Under the pieces are notes generated by a model that was given only the letters and a program-made list of their open reading frames with translations, was not told the DNA's origin and did no database searches. DNA of 64,000 nt from Aquimarina sp. AU474 (GTDB lineage Bacteria > Bacteroidota > Bacteroidia > Flavobacteriales > Flavobacteriaceae), in contig NZ_OMPE01000007.1 of NCBI RefSeq assembly GCF_900312815.1, forward strand, positions 611,424 through 675,423. The letters run 5' to 3'. Below, in pieces: positions 1 through 8,122 of the stretch (positions are counted from its first letter, which is position 1; every line of letters begins with the position of its first letter). Position numbers and translations under genes: made by a program.

Positions 1-713
1 GAACATTATCCTTACCAAAAATTGGTTTATTAACTGGCAAAGGGATAACATCATACGACGCTGGTGAAATTTGGCACTTGATGGATCAACGTTATGATAT
101 ACCCATCACAAAATTAACTACAGACAACCTAGATAAATCAAATTTATCAAAATATACCCACATTATTCTACCAAACAGCAGAGGTAATTTGGCTAAAGAA
201 AAAATAGATAAACTCAAAAAATGGGTCCGAAACGGAGGAACATTAATAGGCTATCGAAATGCTGCTCAGCTCTTTAAAAATAATAATTTAATGAGTATTG
301 AATTTTCAAAACCCGAAAACAATGCCAAAAATATATCATTTGAGCAACGACAAGATTTTTTTGGAGCCCAAGTAATTGGTGGAGCTATTTTTGAAGCAAA
401 AATTGACAGGTCTCATCCTATAAACTATGGATATAAAAATGATAAAATAGCATTATTTAGAAACACTACACTATTTATGAAACCCGACAAACAAAGCTAT
501 AATAATCCAATTCAATACACCGAAAAACCATTGTTAAGCGGTTATATAAGTAATAAAAATCTAGATTCTTTGTCTGGGACTGTGCCTTTTAGAAAAAATG
601 ATTTTGGAAAAGGAAACACCATATTATTTACAGATAACACCAATTTTAGAGCATTTTGGTACGGAACCAATAAATTATTAATGAATGCTATTTTCTTTAG
701 TGATGAGATGTAA
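1..713 (+). CDS. M14 family zinc carboxypeptidase, C-terminal part (5' truncated by window edge)
   Basis: The frame is open from base 3 to the TAA-type stop at 713, so this is the last 236 residues of a larger gene that begins outside the window. The in-frame stretch before the first possible internal start reads KIGLLTGKGITSYDAGEIWH, which matches the C-terminal amidotransferase-like region that follows the peptidase domain in the long (about 800 residue) M14 proteins of Bacteroidota. The catalytic zinc-binding part is not in the window. The role would be periplasmic or extracellular peptide trimming. The gene is convergent with the next one, with a 28-base gap and no clear terminator hairpin. 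The family call rests on this C-terminal region only. Confidence 0.75.
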   Translation, partial: TLSLPKIGLLTGKGITSYDAGEIWHLMDQRYDIPITKLTTDNLDKSNLSKYTHIILPNSRGNLAKEKIDKLKKWVRNGGTLIGYRNAAQLFKNNNLMSIEFSKPENNAKNISFEQRQDFFGAQVIGGAIFEAKIDRSHPINYGYKNDKIALFRNTTLFMKPDKQSYNNPIQYTEKPLLSGYISNKNLDSLSGTVPFRKNDFGKGNTILFTDNTNFRAFWYGTNKLLMNAIFFSDEM

Positions 714-741
714 TAGGTAACAAAGCAACACCACAAACCAT

Positions 742-1623
742 TTATAGACGGTCTCTAAATTCATAATAATGATGCAGTATTTCCTCAGGAGCTTCAACCT
801 GGGGATAATGTCCTATTTCTTCAAGCACTATTACATCAGCATTAGGAACGATCTCTTTGTAAAACATGGCCATATGCTTTCCTGAAATAGGGTCAAAACC
901 TCCATCTATAAGGCGTTTGGGCATATTTGTATGTTGTATAGCTTCACGCCATCTTATTTTATATGTATCTCTTTCTGTAAGATATTTAATAAGCTTAGGA
1001 AGCACATCTTTACCTTCATTATAATCTATTAACCTCCAAAACTCATCTATTTCTTGATCACTTGGCTGTGTATTCTTACCAAATATTTTTTTAAAATTTT
1101 TGGCTAATGTATTTCTTCCCATAAAATGTTTTAAAAGCACTCCAAACGGTGTAAGAAGTAATTTTTGCGTTATGGTAGGGAAATTTGTTTCAGGGAACAT
1201 TCCTCCGTTTAAAAAAACTACTGATTTAATTTCAAACTCATAATTATCATTTTCCTTACTCCTTGCCAACATTTCTTGCACCACAGTATCACCATAATCA
1301 TGTGCCAGAATGTGAAATGATGTAATATCATTTTTTCTAAGGAAAAACTCCCACAAATCAACCTGGGAGGCAATAGTATATTTAAATTTTTTGGGTTTTG
1401 AAGAGAAACCATAACCAAGCATATCCAGAGAATACACCCTATATTTTTGGATAAGATCATCCCAAATCTTAGACCAATCCCAACTAGCCGTAGGAAAACC
1501 GTGCACAAGAATTAAAGGTTCTCCCTTACCCTCTGCTTTATAAAAAATTTGATATTGGTCTTTATATGTAAAATAAGAACCAGAATTCTTCCATTTATCC
1601 AACATCATATTATTTTTTTCCAA
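742..1623 (-). CDS. MEST-like alpha/beta hydrolase with Asp nucleophile
   Basis: This is a 293-residue alpha/beta hydrolase. The oxyanion segment HGFP lies at residues 41-44, and the nucleophile elbow AHDYGD at 107-112 places Asp109 where most esterases have Ser. The conserved His is in IGHYP at residue 272. The elbow followed by an FLNGGMFPET segment resembles MEST/PEG1-like proteins of the epoxide hydrolase/haloalkane dehalogenase superfamily. The substrate is unknown. There is no signal peptide, so it should be cytoplasmic. Its start lies inside the end of the upstream Mpo1-like gene (14-base overlap), so the two are probably co-transcribed and translationally coupled. The fold is certain; an epoxide or haloalkane substrate is inference. 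Confidence 0.88.
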   Translation of the reverse strand: MEKNNMMLDKWKNSGSYFTYKDQYQIFYKAEGKGEPLILVHGFPTASWDWSKIWDDLIQKYRVYSLDMLGYGFSSKPKKFKYTIASQVDLWEFFLRKNDITSFHILAHDYGDTVVQEMLARSKENDNYEFEIKSVVFLNGGMFPETNFPTITQKLLLTPFGVLLKHFMGRNTLAKNFKKIFGKNTQPSDQEIDEFWRLIDYNEGKDVLPKLIKYLTERDTYKIRWREAIQHTNMPKRLIDGGFDPISGKHMAMFYKEIVPNADVIVLEEIGHYPQVEAPEEILHHYYEFRDRL

Positions 1624-2074
1624 ACATTTTTTGAATCACCCATGCAGGTCCTATTAATAAAAATTTGAAATCTTCTATAAAGGATGGTTTCTGTCCTTCG
1701 ATCTTATGACCGTAAAACTGCCCTACCCATGCCGCAACAAAGATGCCTATAGAGACCAACCATAAAGAGGCGTATTGACCAATATAATAATTAGCAATAA
1801 TGCAAAAAGCTGAGAACACAAGAATTTGTAGAGCCATTTTTACTGATAATCTTATGTAAAAGAATAAAACTAACAATAGCACCACAAATGCCCAATTCTC
1901 TATAAAAGGATTTACTCCTGGTAAAATTGAAGCAAGAAACCCACTAGGAATACTCATGAGCAAACCAACAATAGAGAAAAATATAGCCGGAACACAAATA
2001 AAATGTATCGCAATGTTTGTTTTATTTTGGTGGCTTACAGCATATTCTTTAAACCAAGTTTCTAAAGATTTCAT
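1610..2074 (-). CDS. Mpo1-like (DUF962) membrane protein, putative 2-hydroxy fatty acid dioxygenase
   Basis: This 154-residue membrane protein has several hydrophobic segments. It carries the family landmarks of DUF962/Mpo1: an N-terminal HQNKxNxxxH stretch with His15 and His24, and a C-terminal GHKIEGQKPSF motif with His123. Yeast Mpo1 is an iron-dependent dioxygenase in alpha-oxidation of 2-hydroxy fatty acids, and these His residues are the expected metal ligands. The gene is first in a two-gene operon with the MEST-like hydrolase. It is divergent from the thioredoxin-fold gene across 178 bases that hold a small AT-only hairpin at 2092-2113. Family assignment is firm. The reaction in this bacterium is inferred from yeast. 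Confidence 0.85.
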   Translation of the reverse strand: MKSLETWFKEYAVSHQNKTNIAIHFICVPAIFFSIVGLLMSIPSGFLASILPGVNPFIENWAFVVLLLVLFFYIRLSVKMALQILVFSAFCIIANYYIGQYASLWLVSIGIFVAAWVGQFYGHKIEGQKPSFIEDFKFLLIGPAWVIQKMFGKK

Positions 2075-2252
2075 ACGTTTAGTTTATTATTTTATCTTAT
2101 AAAAATAAGATAATGAAAGATGTAATTAATCAAATTATGAAAAATCTCACATCATCTATTTTTAAAGTTAAGATTAGTTGTAACTAAGGTAATAATTTTT
2201 AGACTTATACTATATAAAATCGTAATTTGGAACCTCTCAAAAATTAAAAGTT

Positions 2253-2810
2253 ATGGCTCGTACTCCTTCAAACATGTTAGCTCTTGGTACAAAAGCACCT
2301 GATTTTACGTTAATTGATACGATCACAAATGATCCAGTTTCTTTAAAAAATATTCAAGGTGAAAAAGGAACGGTTGTGATGTTTATTTGTAATCATTGTC
2401 CGTTTGTGATTCATGTAAATGAAGAAATTGTTAGAATAGCGAATGATTATCGAGTTCAAGGGTTTGGTTTTGTAGCTATAAGTAGTAATGATGTTGAAAA
2501 TTATCCACAAGATGGTCCTAAAGAAATGTGGAAAACTGCTAGAAAAAATAATTACACCTTTCCTTATTTATACGATGAGACCCAAGAGGTGGCTAAAGCT
2601 TATGATGCAGCCTGTACTCCTGATTTTTATTTATTTGATGCAGAATTAAAGCTTATTTACAGAGGACAACTAGATGATTCAAGACCTGGCAATGGAATCC
2701 CTGTAAACGGACGTGATTTGCGTCAAGCTGTTGATGCTGTGTTACGTAATGCCAAAGTATCTGAAGAACAGAAGCCTAGTATTGGTTGTAATATAAAATG
2801 GAAAAATTAA
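2253..2810 (+). CDS. Thioredoxin-fold redoxin (AhpC/TSA-like) family protein
   Basis: This is a 185-residue cytoplasmic protein of the thioredoxin-like/redoxin group. The redox motif CNHC is at Cys46 and Cys49, the cis-Pro region is CTPDFYLFD, and a third conserved Cys (Cys179) lies in the C-terminal GCNIKWK tail typical of this subfamily. There is no signal peptide, unlike the periplasmic TlpA-type reductases. The likely role is thiol-disulfide exchange or peroxide reduction, with unknown partner. A GNAT acetyltransferase follows after three bases, so the two are probably one transcript. Confidence 0.88.
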   Translation: MARTPSNMLALGTKAPDFTLIDTITNDPVSLKNIQGEKGTVVMFICNHCPFVIHVNEEIVRIANDYRVQGFGFVAISSNDVENYPQDGPKEMWKTARKNNYTFPYLYDETQEVAKAYDAACTPDFYLFDAELKLIYRGQLDDSRPGNGIPVNGRDLRQAVDAVLRNAKVSEEQKPSIGCNIKWKN

Positions 2811-2813
2811 CCT

Positions 2814-3341
2814 ATGTCATCAACAATTTCATTTCTTCCATGTACTCCGAGTAACATTTCTGATTTAGTAAAAATTAGCCAGCAATTTTATCCTGAGCAT
2901 TATATTCATATCTGGAAAAATAATGACCCTAGTTATTATGTAAATCTAAGCTTTAGTCAGAAAGCTTTTGAAGATGACCTTAAGATTGACAATATTGCAT
3001 ACTTTCTTATACAAAAAGCTGATGAAAAATTGGGTTTATTAAAAATTAGAAAACATCAAGCAATTGAAGGCCATTCTGAATTTGATGCACTGCAGTTAGA
3101 AAAAATATACCTTTTAAAAAATAGTATCGGAATGGGAGTTGGTAAAAAAGGGGTAGAATTTGTTAAAAACTATGCCAACACCTTGGATAAAAAAATAATT
3201 TGGCTAGATGTAATGACTACAAGTCCAGCGCTTCATTTTTATAAAAAAATGAATTTTAAAACTATCTCTTACTATGAGTTGGACTATCCCGGGTTAAAAG
3301 ATGGGTATCGAGAAATGCAGCGAATGACACTACCACTCTAA
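2814..3341 (+). CDS. GNAT family N-acetyltransferase
   Basis: This 175-residue protein has the GNAT layout. The central strand LQLEKIYLLKN is followed by an acetyl-CoA loop (SIGMGVGKKGVEF, residues about 103-115), and the C-terminal LDVMTTSPALHFYKKMNF segment is the usual strand with the Ala-x-x-Phe-Tyr helix. The acceptor substrate cannot be read from the sequence. It starts three bases after the thioredoxin-fold gene, and its stop overlaps the convergent YfiT gene by four bases. Confidence 0.88.
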   Translation: MSSTISFLPCTPSNISDLVKISQQFYPEHYIHIWKNNDPSYYVNLSFSQKAFEDDLKIDNIAYFLIQKADEKLGLLKIRKHQAIEGHSEFDALQLEKIYLLKNSIGMGVGKKGVEFVKNYANTLDKKIIWLDVMTTSPALHFYKKMNFKTISYYELDYPGLKDGYREMQRMTLPL

Positions 3342-3868
3342 GATAGGCCAGCTACTATTTTAAGATGTGCTAAATGGTGATTACCATGCCATGCATAAAT
3401 ACCTATATCTTCACCTAAAGAAATTGCTACATCTCCTTCTGGATGAACAAATTCTTTTTCAAGATCCTGCGGTGATAAACCTTTGAGAAAATATACCCAT
3501 TTGGCATGTAATGCCTTTATCATATCTAAAGAAAGGTAAATAGGTGCTGACTTAGTATCAAATAATTCTGCCCATAACGTTTCATTATACGCCTTAATAA
3601 GAGGTCTATCCTCTGTCATCGCCCATTTAAAACGAATATATCCATTATGATGGCTATCATGAATATGATGTATCACCTGTCTTGCTGTCCAACCACCTGA
3701 TCGATAAGGAGTTTCTAATTGTTCCTCGGTGAAATTAGAGACCAACTCAATAATCTTAGATGGCAACTCTTCTATATCAGATATCCAATTAGTAATCTGA
3801 TCTGGAGTTATATGTTGAGGGCATTCAAATTTTCCAATAGGATATTTAAGGTCCATATACTTATACAT
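3338..3868 (-). CDS. YfiT-type DinB superfamily protein (putative thiol transferase / metal-dependent hydrolase)
   Basis: This 176-residue helical DinB/YfiT-like protein has three His-containing segments that would form the metal site: WTARQVIHHIHDSHHNGY near residues 61-78, and AWHGNHHLAHL near 159-169. The Pro-Ile-Gly-Lys-Phe opening is typical of the Bacillus YfiT group, now called bacillithiol transferases. Whether this organism makes bacillithiol cannot be judged here, so the thiol substrate is open. The ATG shares one base with the stop of the upstream gene (TAATG), which suggests translational coupling. Confidence 0.85.
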   Translation of the reverse strand: MYKYMDLKYPIGKFECPQHITPDQITNWISDIEELPSKIIELVSNFTEEQLETPYRSGGWTARQVIHHIHDSHHNGYIRFKWAMTEDRPLIKAYNETLWAELFDTKSAPIYLSLDMIKALHAKWVYFLKGLSPQDLEKEFVHPEGDVAISLGEDIGIYAWHGNHHLAHLKIVAGLS

Positions 3869-4662
3869 TAATCAACTTTAGCATACATAAATTCTTCATT
3901 CGAGAAAAGATCGACCAAAGTAAGAACGTTTTCATCAATATTTTCGATCTTATATCTATACATACGATCATCCATAGGAAAAAAACACACGAGTACACCT
4001 TCTTCTATTCTTGTTTTTAAACGATTTGCAAATTTTCCATTATAAAAATTAAATCGTATCGTTCCTTCAAAAATAATATAATCCTCGGTGTTTTGAACAA
4101 ATACCCATTTTCCTTGTAAAGCATCATAGGTACCTTTGTTATAGAATTTATTATCCAACAATCCTTTCATTTTATTGGCATATCCTATAAAATCGGTTTC
4201 TGTAGTCACTTCGGTCAGCGGAGATCCAACGGTTTCCTTATCTATTTCATCTCCGTTACTGAAGAAATGTTTGGATTCGTATTTGGTAAACGATCTTGAA
4301 TAATCTAGTACTTTTCGGCCATTTTCATCAGTTGCCGTTAAATAAGGTCTCTGCTTATAATTTACGTAAATCAACTGATCATTCCAGAAATAAAACTCTG
4401 TCGTTATGTTCGCACTTCGAGTACTTACTTTTCTTTTTATCTTTTTTAAACGATCGTGTTCATAATAGCCTTCTAATTCTGCTCCATGATCGGCCATTTT
4501 GTCCAAAAATTCTTCGGGATCCAAATAGAAGGTATCAAATTCTATATAGCCGTCTATAATTTCCATTTGGTCTTTTATACTTGTCAAAACCTCTTGTTTG
4601 TCTTGAGCAAACGAAAAATAACTACTACATAGAAGTAATAAAATGGTTAATAATTGTCTCAT
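3868..4662 (-). CDS. Secreted protein of unknown function
   Basis: This 264-residue protein has a clear N-terminal signal peptide (RQLLTILLLLCSSYFSFAQ, cleavage after about residue 20) and no lipobox or sorting domain. I recognise no family. It is rich in aromatic and acidic residues and alternates likely beta strands, for example an ITTEFYFWNDQLIYVNY segment, which suggests a beta-rich periplasmic fold. It lies upstream of the YfiT-like gene with a TAATG overlap. A 19-bp perfect inverted repeat sits just 5' of the start, at 4717-4764. Confidence 0.75.
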   Translation of the reverse strand: MRQLLTILLLLCSSYFSFAQDKQEVLTSIKDQMEIIDGYIEFDTFYLDPEEFLDKMADHGAELEGYYEHDRLKKIKRKVSTRSANITTEFYFWNDQLIYVNYKQRPYLTATDENGRKVLDYSRSFTKYESKHFFSNGDEIDKETVGSPLTEVTTETDFIGYANKMKGLLDNKFYNKGTYDALQGKWVFVQNTEDYIIFEGTIRFNFYNGKFANRLKTRIEEGVLVCFFPMDDRMYRYKIENIDENVLTLVDLFSNEEFMYAKVD

Positions 4663-4716
4663 ATCTAGGGGGTTAATCGGTTTTTGTTTAATAAATAATC
4701 AGTAGGCCTAAATATT

Positions 4717-4764
4717 TTTTAACAAAATGATTTTTACCAAAATATAAAAATCATTTTGTTAAAA
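4717..4764. repeat. 19-bp perfect inverted repeat, AT-rich, upstream of a secreted-protein gene
   Basis: Arms at 4717-4735 and 4746-4764 are exact reverse complements with a 10-base loop. The arms are AT-rich, with no GC-rich core, so it is a weak terminator candidate. It lies 55-100 bases 5' of the start codon at 4662, where the promoter should be. An operator or a 5'-UTR hairpin is possible. The rest of the 299-base gap 4663-4961 holds a TTTCTGAT direct repeat near 4803-4818 and the terminator at 4901-4929, and no gene. Confidence 0.6.
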
Positions 4765-4900
4765 GAAATTAATAATCCTAAAAATAGCATAAGCTATAAA
4801 ATTTCTGATTTCTGATTTCTATTTAACTACATATTATTACATCAATCACAACAGAACAATATTGGTGATTTCTATAACAATTACCTCTTATTATTCAACA

Positions 4901-4929
4901 AAAAATCCCCAAAAAAATTAGGGATTTTT
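4901..4929 (-). terminator. Rho-independent terminator after the prolyl isomerase gene
   Basis: Stem AAAAATCCC (4901-4909) pairs with GGGATTTTT (4921-4929). On the minus strand the T-run follows the stem, 33 bases past the stop at 4962. Confidence 0.8.
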
Positions 4930-4961
4930 CATTTATTATGATAGTATTACTTCTATTTATA

Positions 4962-5894
4962 CTACTTCACGTTTACCAATTCAACATCAAAAATAAGTGT
5001 TGCGTTTGGCGGTATAACTCCTCCTGCTCCTCTATCTCCATATCCCAGATAAGGTGGAATTACAAACCGTGCTTTATCTCCAACCTGCAACAAAGCAATT
5101 CCTTCATCCCATCCAGAAATTACTTGTCCCATACCTAACGGGAAATCAATAGGTTGATTACGTTTATACGAAGAGTCAAATACCGTGCCATCAGTTAAAC
5201 TACCTTTATAATGCACTGATACTGTCTTTCCTTTTTCTGCTTTAGCACCATCTCCCTTTTGAATTACTTTATATCGTAATCCACTATCTGTTTTATCAAA
5301 TCCGGCAGCCAATTCTTCTAAAAGATCTTCTGATTTCTTTTTTGCTTCTGCTTCTCGTTCTGCCTTTGCACCGTTAAATTGTCTAAACGTTTCTACTGCA
5401 TTGAAATTTTCTGCATCTGCTCCTACTCTTATAATTTCTACAGCTTCAATAACATCTCCCTGCGCAACAGTATTTACAACATCTAATCCTTCAACAACTT
5501 TTCCAAAAACAGTATGTTTTCCATCTAACCAAGACGTCTCGACATGTGTAATAAAAAATTGACTACCATTAGTTCCAGGGCCAGCATTGGCCATAGATAA
5601 TACTCCTGGTCCATCATGTTTTAAATCAGGATGAATCTCATCATCAAATTGATATCCTGGACCACCAGCACCTGTACCCTGTGGATCACCTCCTTGAATC
5701 ATAAAATCGGCTATTACTCTATGAAAATTTAAACCGTTATAATATGGTTTTCCTTGAGGAATAGCTTGGTTATCTATATTACCTTCGGCTAATCCAACAA
5801 AATTACCAACGGTACCTGGTGTTTTTTTATATTCAAGATTAATTAGAATACTTCCTTTTGATGTATTAAACTTTGCGTATAATCCTTCTTGCAT
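4962..5894 (-). CDS. Two-domain peptidyl-prolyl isomerase: cyclophilin fused to FKBP
   Basis: This 310-residue protein begins with a complete cyclophilin domain (residues about 5-160). It contains the catalytic region [19 protein letters not shown] and the SQFFIT segment. A charged alpha-helical linker (about 165-200, many Lys/Glu/Ala) leads to an FKBP domain (about 205-310) with [24 protein letters not shown] and [17 protein letters not shown]. It would isomerise Xaa-Pro bonds and act as a folding chaperone. No signal peptide is visible, so it is probably cytoplasmic. Fusion of the two immunophilin classes is rare but known in Flavobacterium relatives. It has its own promoter and terminator, so it is a single-gene unit. 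Confidence 0.93.
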   Translation of the reverse strand: MQEGLYAKFNTSKGSILINLEYKKTPGTVGNFVGLAEGNIDNQAIPQGKPYYNGLNFHRVIADFMIQGGDPQGTGAGGPGYQFDDEIHPDLKHDGPGVLSMANAGPGTNGSQFFITHVETSWLDGKHTVFGKVVEGLDVVNTVAQGDVIEAVEIIRVGADAENFNAVETFRQFNGAKAEREAEAKKKSEDLLEELAAGFDKTDSGLRYKVIQKGDGAKAEKGKTVSVHYKGSLTDGTVFDSSYKRNQPIDFPLGMGQVISGWDEGIALLQVGDKARFVIPPYLGYGDRGAGGVIPPNATLIFDVELVNVK

Positions 5895-5930
5895 AGTTAT
5901 TTATATTTTCGGGTTTTAATTTTTGAGTTG

Positions 5931-5938
5931 CAAAGATA
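5931..5938 (-). promoter_or_regulatory. -7 box of the prolyl isomerase promoter
   Basis: The minus strand reads TATCTTTG, which fits the Bacteroidota consensus TAnnTTTG, 37 bases 5' of the ATG at 5894. No clear -33 TTG was found. Confidence 0.6.
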
Positions 5939-6052
5939 ACTAATTGCTAATGGTTTACCATATTAAAAAACAGGATTGTTTTTAATTTTAAACCAACAAA
6001 AACCACCAAAAATTTAATAAGGAATTTAGATGCTAAAGACTCCTGTTACCTA

Positions 6053-6850
6053 CTACTCTATTAGATCAATTAACTCTTTAGCTTCAACGTATTTGAAGTT
6101 ACTTGTATCGGCTGTAATAGATTGTAAGGCCTCTAAGAGCAATTCTCTATTATTTTGTTTTAAATACACCATTGCTCTATACCAATCAGCTTTTTTACTT
6201 TGCAACGTACCAGATGATGCTAGTGAGTTAAACTGACCTATGGCTTTATCAAAATTATCTACTTCTAAATACGCAATACCAGTATATATATAGCTTAGAG
6301 GATTTATCGACTCTGCCTCACTTTGATATTTTACAAAAATAGTAATAGCTTCATTGTATTTTTTATCTTCAAATAGCAATTGCGCATTTTCAATTAACTT
6401 GTCATTCTCTTCACCTCTAGTAATCAAAGAAGGGATATCATCTACCTGGATGTATTGTGCATACAATTTATCTGTACTACTATCCTTAAAAACAAAAAGA
6501 GAAATTGTCATTAACACTGCAATTGCAGCGGCTATTCCAATAAACAAAGGTCTTCGGTTACTGGTAGACAAACGATTTTCGGCAATAACCTCATTAATTG
6601 ATGTTTTTAATACTGCTGTCTCATCACTTTTAAAAAAAGATTTGAGTTGTTTTGCCTCACTATTCTTTAATATTTCTTTATTTCCTTCGGCCCAATCTTC
6701 TTCATTATAGACCAAGCGCATGTCTTTTTGCAACTTTAATTCTTCGGCAAGAGTAATGTCATTACCAACCTTTATTTCAAAAGCTTGCTTCTCTTCGACA
6801 GACATCTCATTGTCAAGATATTTTTCTATTTCTAATAAAAAATCGTTCAT
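6053..6850 (-). CDS. Membrane anti-sigma-like protein with periplasmic TPR region
   Basis: This 265-residue protein has a cytoplasmic N-terminal part (1-100), one membrane segment at 101-121 after an Arg-Arg pair, and a periplasmic part with TPR-like helices (about 150-260: LLFEDKKYNEAITIF, YIYTGIAYLEVDNFDKAIGQF). The first 50 residues (LLEIEKYLDNEMSVEEKQAFE) resemble the short helical N-terminus of Bacteroidota anti-sigma and zf-HC2-like proteins, but there is no His/Cys zinc motif. The start overlaps the end of the ECF sigma gene (ATGA), the usual arrangement of a sigma factor and its antagonist. Anti-sigma function is inferred from position and topology. Confidence 0.8.
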   Translation of the reverse strand: MNDFLLEIEKYLDNEMSVEEKQAFEIKVGNDITLAEELKLQKDMRLVYNEEDWAEGNKEILKNSEAKQLKSFFKSDETAVLKTSINEVIAENRLSTSNRRPLFIGIAAAIAVLMTISLFVFKDSSTDKLYAQYIQVDDIPSLITRGEENDKLIENAQLLFEDKKYNEAITIFVKYQSEAESINPLSYIYTGIAYLEVDNFDKAIGQFNSLASSGTLQSKKADWYRAMVYLKQNNRELLLEALQSITADTSNFKYVEAKELIDLIE

Positions 6851-7407
6851 AAATCTTTTATACTATTATATCTAGGGTCATTTTTAATCAATTTTGTTAA
6901 TTGCGATTTACAATTAAAAATACGTTGTCTTACTACATTATCCGAACTATAATCCAACTTTTCAACTATTTCTTTATAGGGTGTTTTTTGAAAGAAAAGT
7001 TGAAGTAATTGTTTACAATTATCAGATATTTCTTTTAGCTTCTCTTGAAATAATTCCCATTTTTCTTGTTCCAAAACTGCCATAGTCATATCATCTTCTT
7101 CACCTACTAGTTCTATAGTATCTTCTTTTGTTACCATCCTTTTTTGTTTTTTTAGTTCTCTTAGCCATAAATTCCTACACGCACCAAATAAATAGGCCTC
7201 CAAAGAGCTCTCTATCACAAAAGATTTTACTTTATATCTCGCAATTAATTGTAGCAAAGCTTTCTGAAAAACATCCTCTGCATCGGTACGATCCCCACTA
7301 TTTTTTTGAATATAACTTGCTATCTTAGGGAAAGATGTGATATACAATTTTTGTATAACCTCTTTATTTCCTGTTGCTAGTTCTTTTAAAAGGTCTATTT
7401 CTCTCAC
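6847..7407 (-). CDS. ECF-type RNA polymerase sigma factor
   Basis: This is a 186-residue sigma-70 family protein with only regions 2 and 4. Region 2 spans about residues 18-90 (DAEDVFQKALLQLIARY, then a LEAYLFGACRNLWLRELKK segment), and region 4 about 130-178 (CKQLLQLFFQKTPYKEIVEKL, ending in an SDNVVRQRIFNCKSQL helix). It should direct RNA polymerase to a small regulon. The next gene, overlapping by four bases, is its probable anti-sigma factor. The divergent genes from 7515 (lipoprotein, CHAT protease, second lipoprotein) are the first candidates for its targets; this is inference from divergence. Confidence 0.92.
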   Translation of the reverse strand: MREIDLLKELATGNKEVIQKLYITSFPKIASYIQKNSGDRTDAEDVFQKALLQLIARYKVKSFVIESSLEAYLFGACRNLWLRELKKQKRMVTKEDTIELVGEEDDMTMAVLEQEKWELFQEKLKEISDNCKQLLQLFFQKTPYKEIVEKLDYSSDNVVRQRIFNCKSQLTKLIKNDPRYNSIKDL

Positions 7408-7442
7408 AAACGTTAAAAATTCCTTAATGTTTTAATTTTTAT

Positions 7443-7514
7443 TACTTTTGCCCGGTAACTTTTTTAAGTAAGGGGAACATACTAATAAATTAGAAAACAA
7501 AAAAAATATTTTAA
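7443..7514 (+). promoter_or_regulatory. Promoter and leader of lipoprotein A, duplicated before lipoprotein B
   Basis: The -7 box TACTTTTG is at 7443-7450, 72 bases before the ATG. The leader contains GGGGAACAT, an A-rich stretch and TTTTAA just before the ATG. The same order with the same 72-base spacing occurs at 10909-10980 before the paralogous gene. The two leaders align over their full length with a local one-base shift. Confidence 0.75.
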
Positions 7515-8057
7515 ATGAAAAAATCAGCTTTATTAATTTTAGCTGCAATTTTTGTAATTGGAATACAAAGTTGCTCTATAGACAAACAAGAAGAAATCGC
7601 GCCGCAAGATTTCTCTATTACTAAGGAGGACTCCTTAGACAAAAATGGTTTCCCATTGTGTTTTAAAACAGTATATATGTTTTATGGCAACATGAGTCCT
7701 ATAAATAGACGAACATTTAAACGTCTAGCGAAGGATACTTGGTATTCTAATCAGACAGTAACAATTGTTGAGTCATTGTGTCCTAATGTCGAGATATGGA
7801 CTATATCCTGTAGCAATAGAACAGGGTATGCGAAAAGTGAAGGTGAGGACCCTGAGACTGTTGAAGTAGAAGACAGTTTAATACTTGGTTCGGGTGATGC
7901 GCCTCCAGCTCCTTTCCTCACTAATACTCCTAGATATGTAGAAGGTGGTTTTAATTTTAATGCATGCGTCACAGGTATCGAAGATCCTATTATTATAATA
8001 CCAGATGATGATAACCCACATAACACACCGGGATCACCTATAAGAAATATTAAGTAA
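7515..8057 (+). CDS. Small lipoprotein A with four conserved cysteines (CHAT-associated, unknown function)
   Basis: This 180-residue protein has a lipobox (IGIQSC, lipidated Cys20). The mature start CSIDKQEEIAP is nearly identical to that of the gene at 10981. The shared core carries an FYGNMS motif, an Arg-rich helix (RRTFKRLAKDTWY) and SLCPNVEIW, with four more Cys at positions matched in the paralogue, enough for two disulfides. The tail is acidic (IIPDDDNPHNTPGSPI). I know no family for it. It lies 65 bases before the CHAT protease gene with no terminator between, so they probably share a transcript, and it is divergent from the ECF sigma gene. A role as sensor, inhibitor or substrate of the CHAT protein is inference. 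Confidence 0.8.
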   Translation: MKKSALLILAAIFVIGIQSCSIDKQEEIAPQDFSITKEDSLDKNGFPLCFKTVYMFYGNMSPINRRTFKRLAKDTWYSNQTVTIVESLCPNVEIWTISCSNRTGYAKSEGEDPETVEVEDSLILGSGDAPPAPFLTNTPRYVEGGFNFNACVTGIEDPIIIIPDDDNPHNTPGSPIRNIK

Positions 8058-8122
8058 TTAAAATTTTATTATTTTAGGTTTATCAATTCTCATTATTACT
8101 TAATCCTAACCCTTGGTACAAT

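Noticed and set aside
78..80. TTG as the start of the first gene
   Set aside because: The frame is open to the window edge, and the residues before it (KIGLLTGKGITSYDAGEIW) belong to the conserved M14 C-terminal region.
4938..5138. Plus-strand open frame of 66 codons
   Set aside because: It lies antisense in the FKBP end of the prolyl isomerase gene, with no family features.
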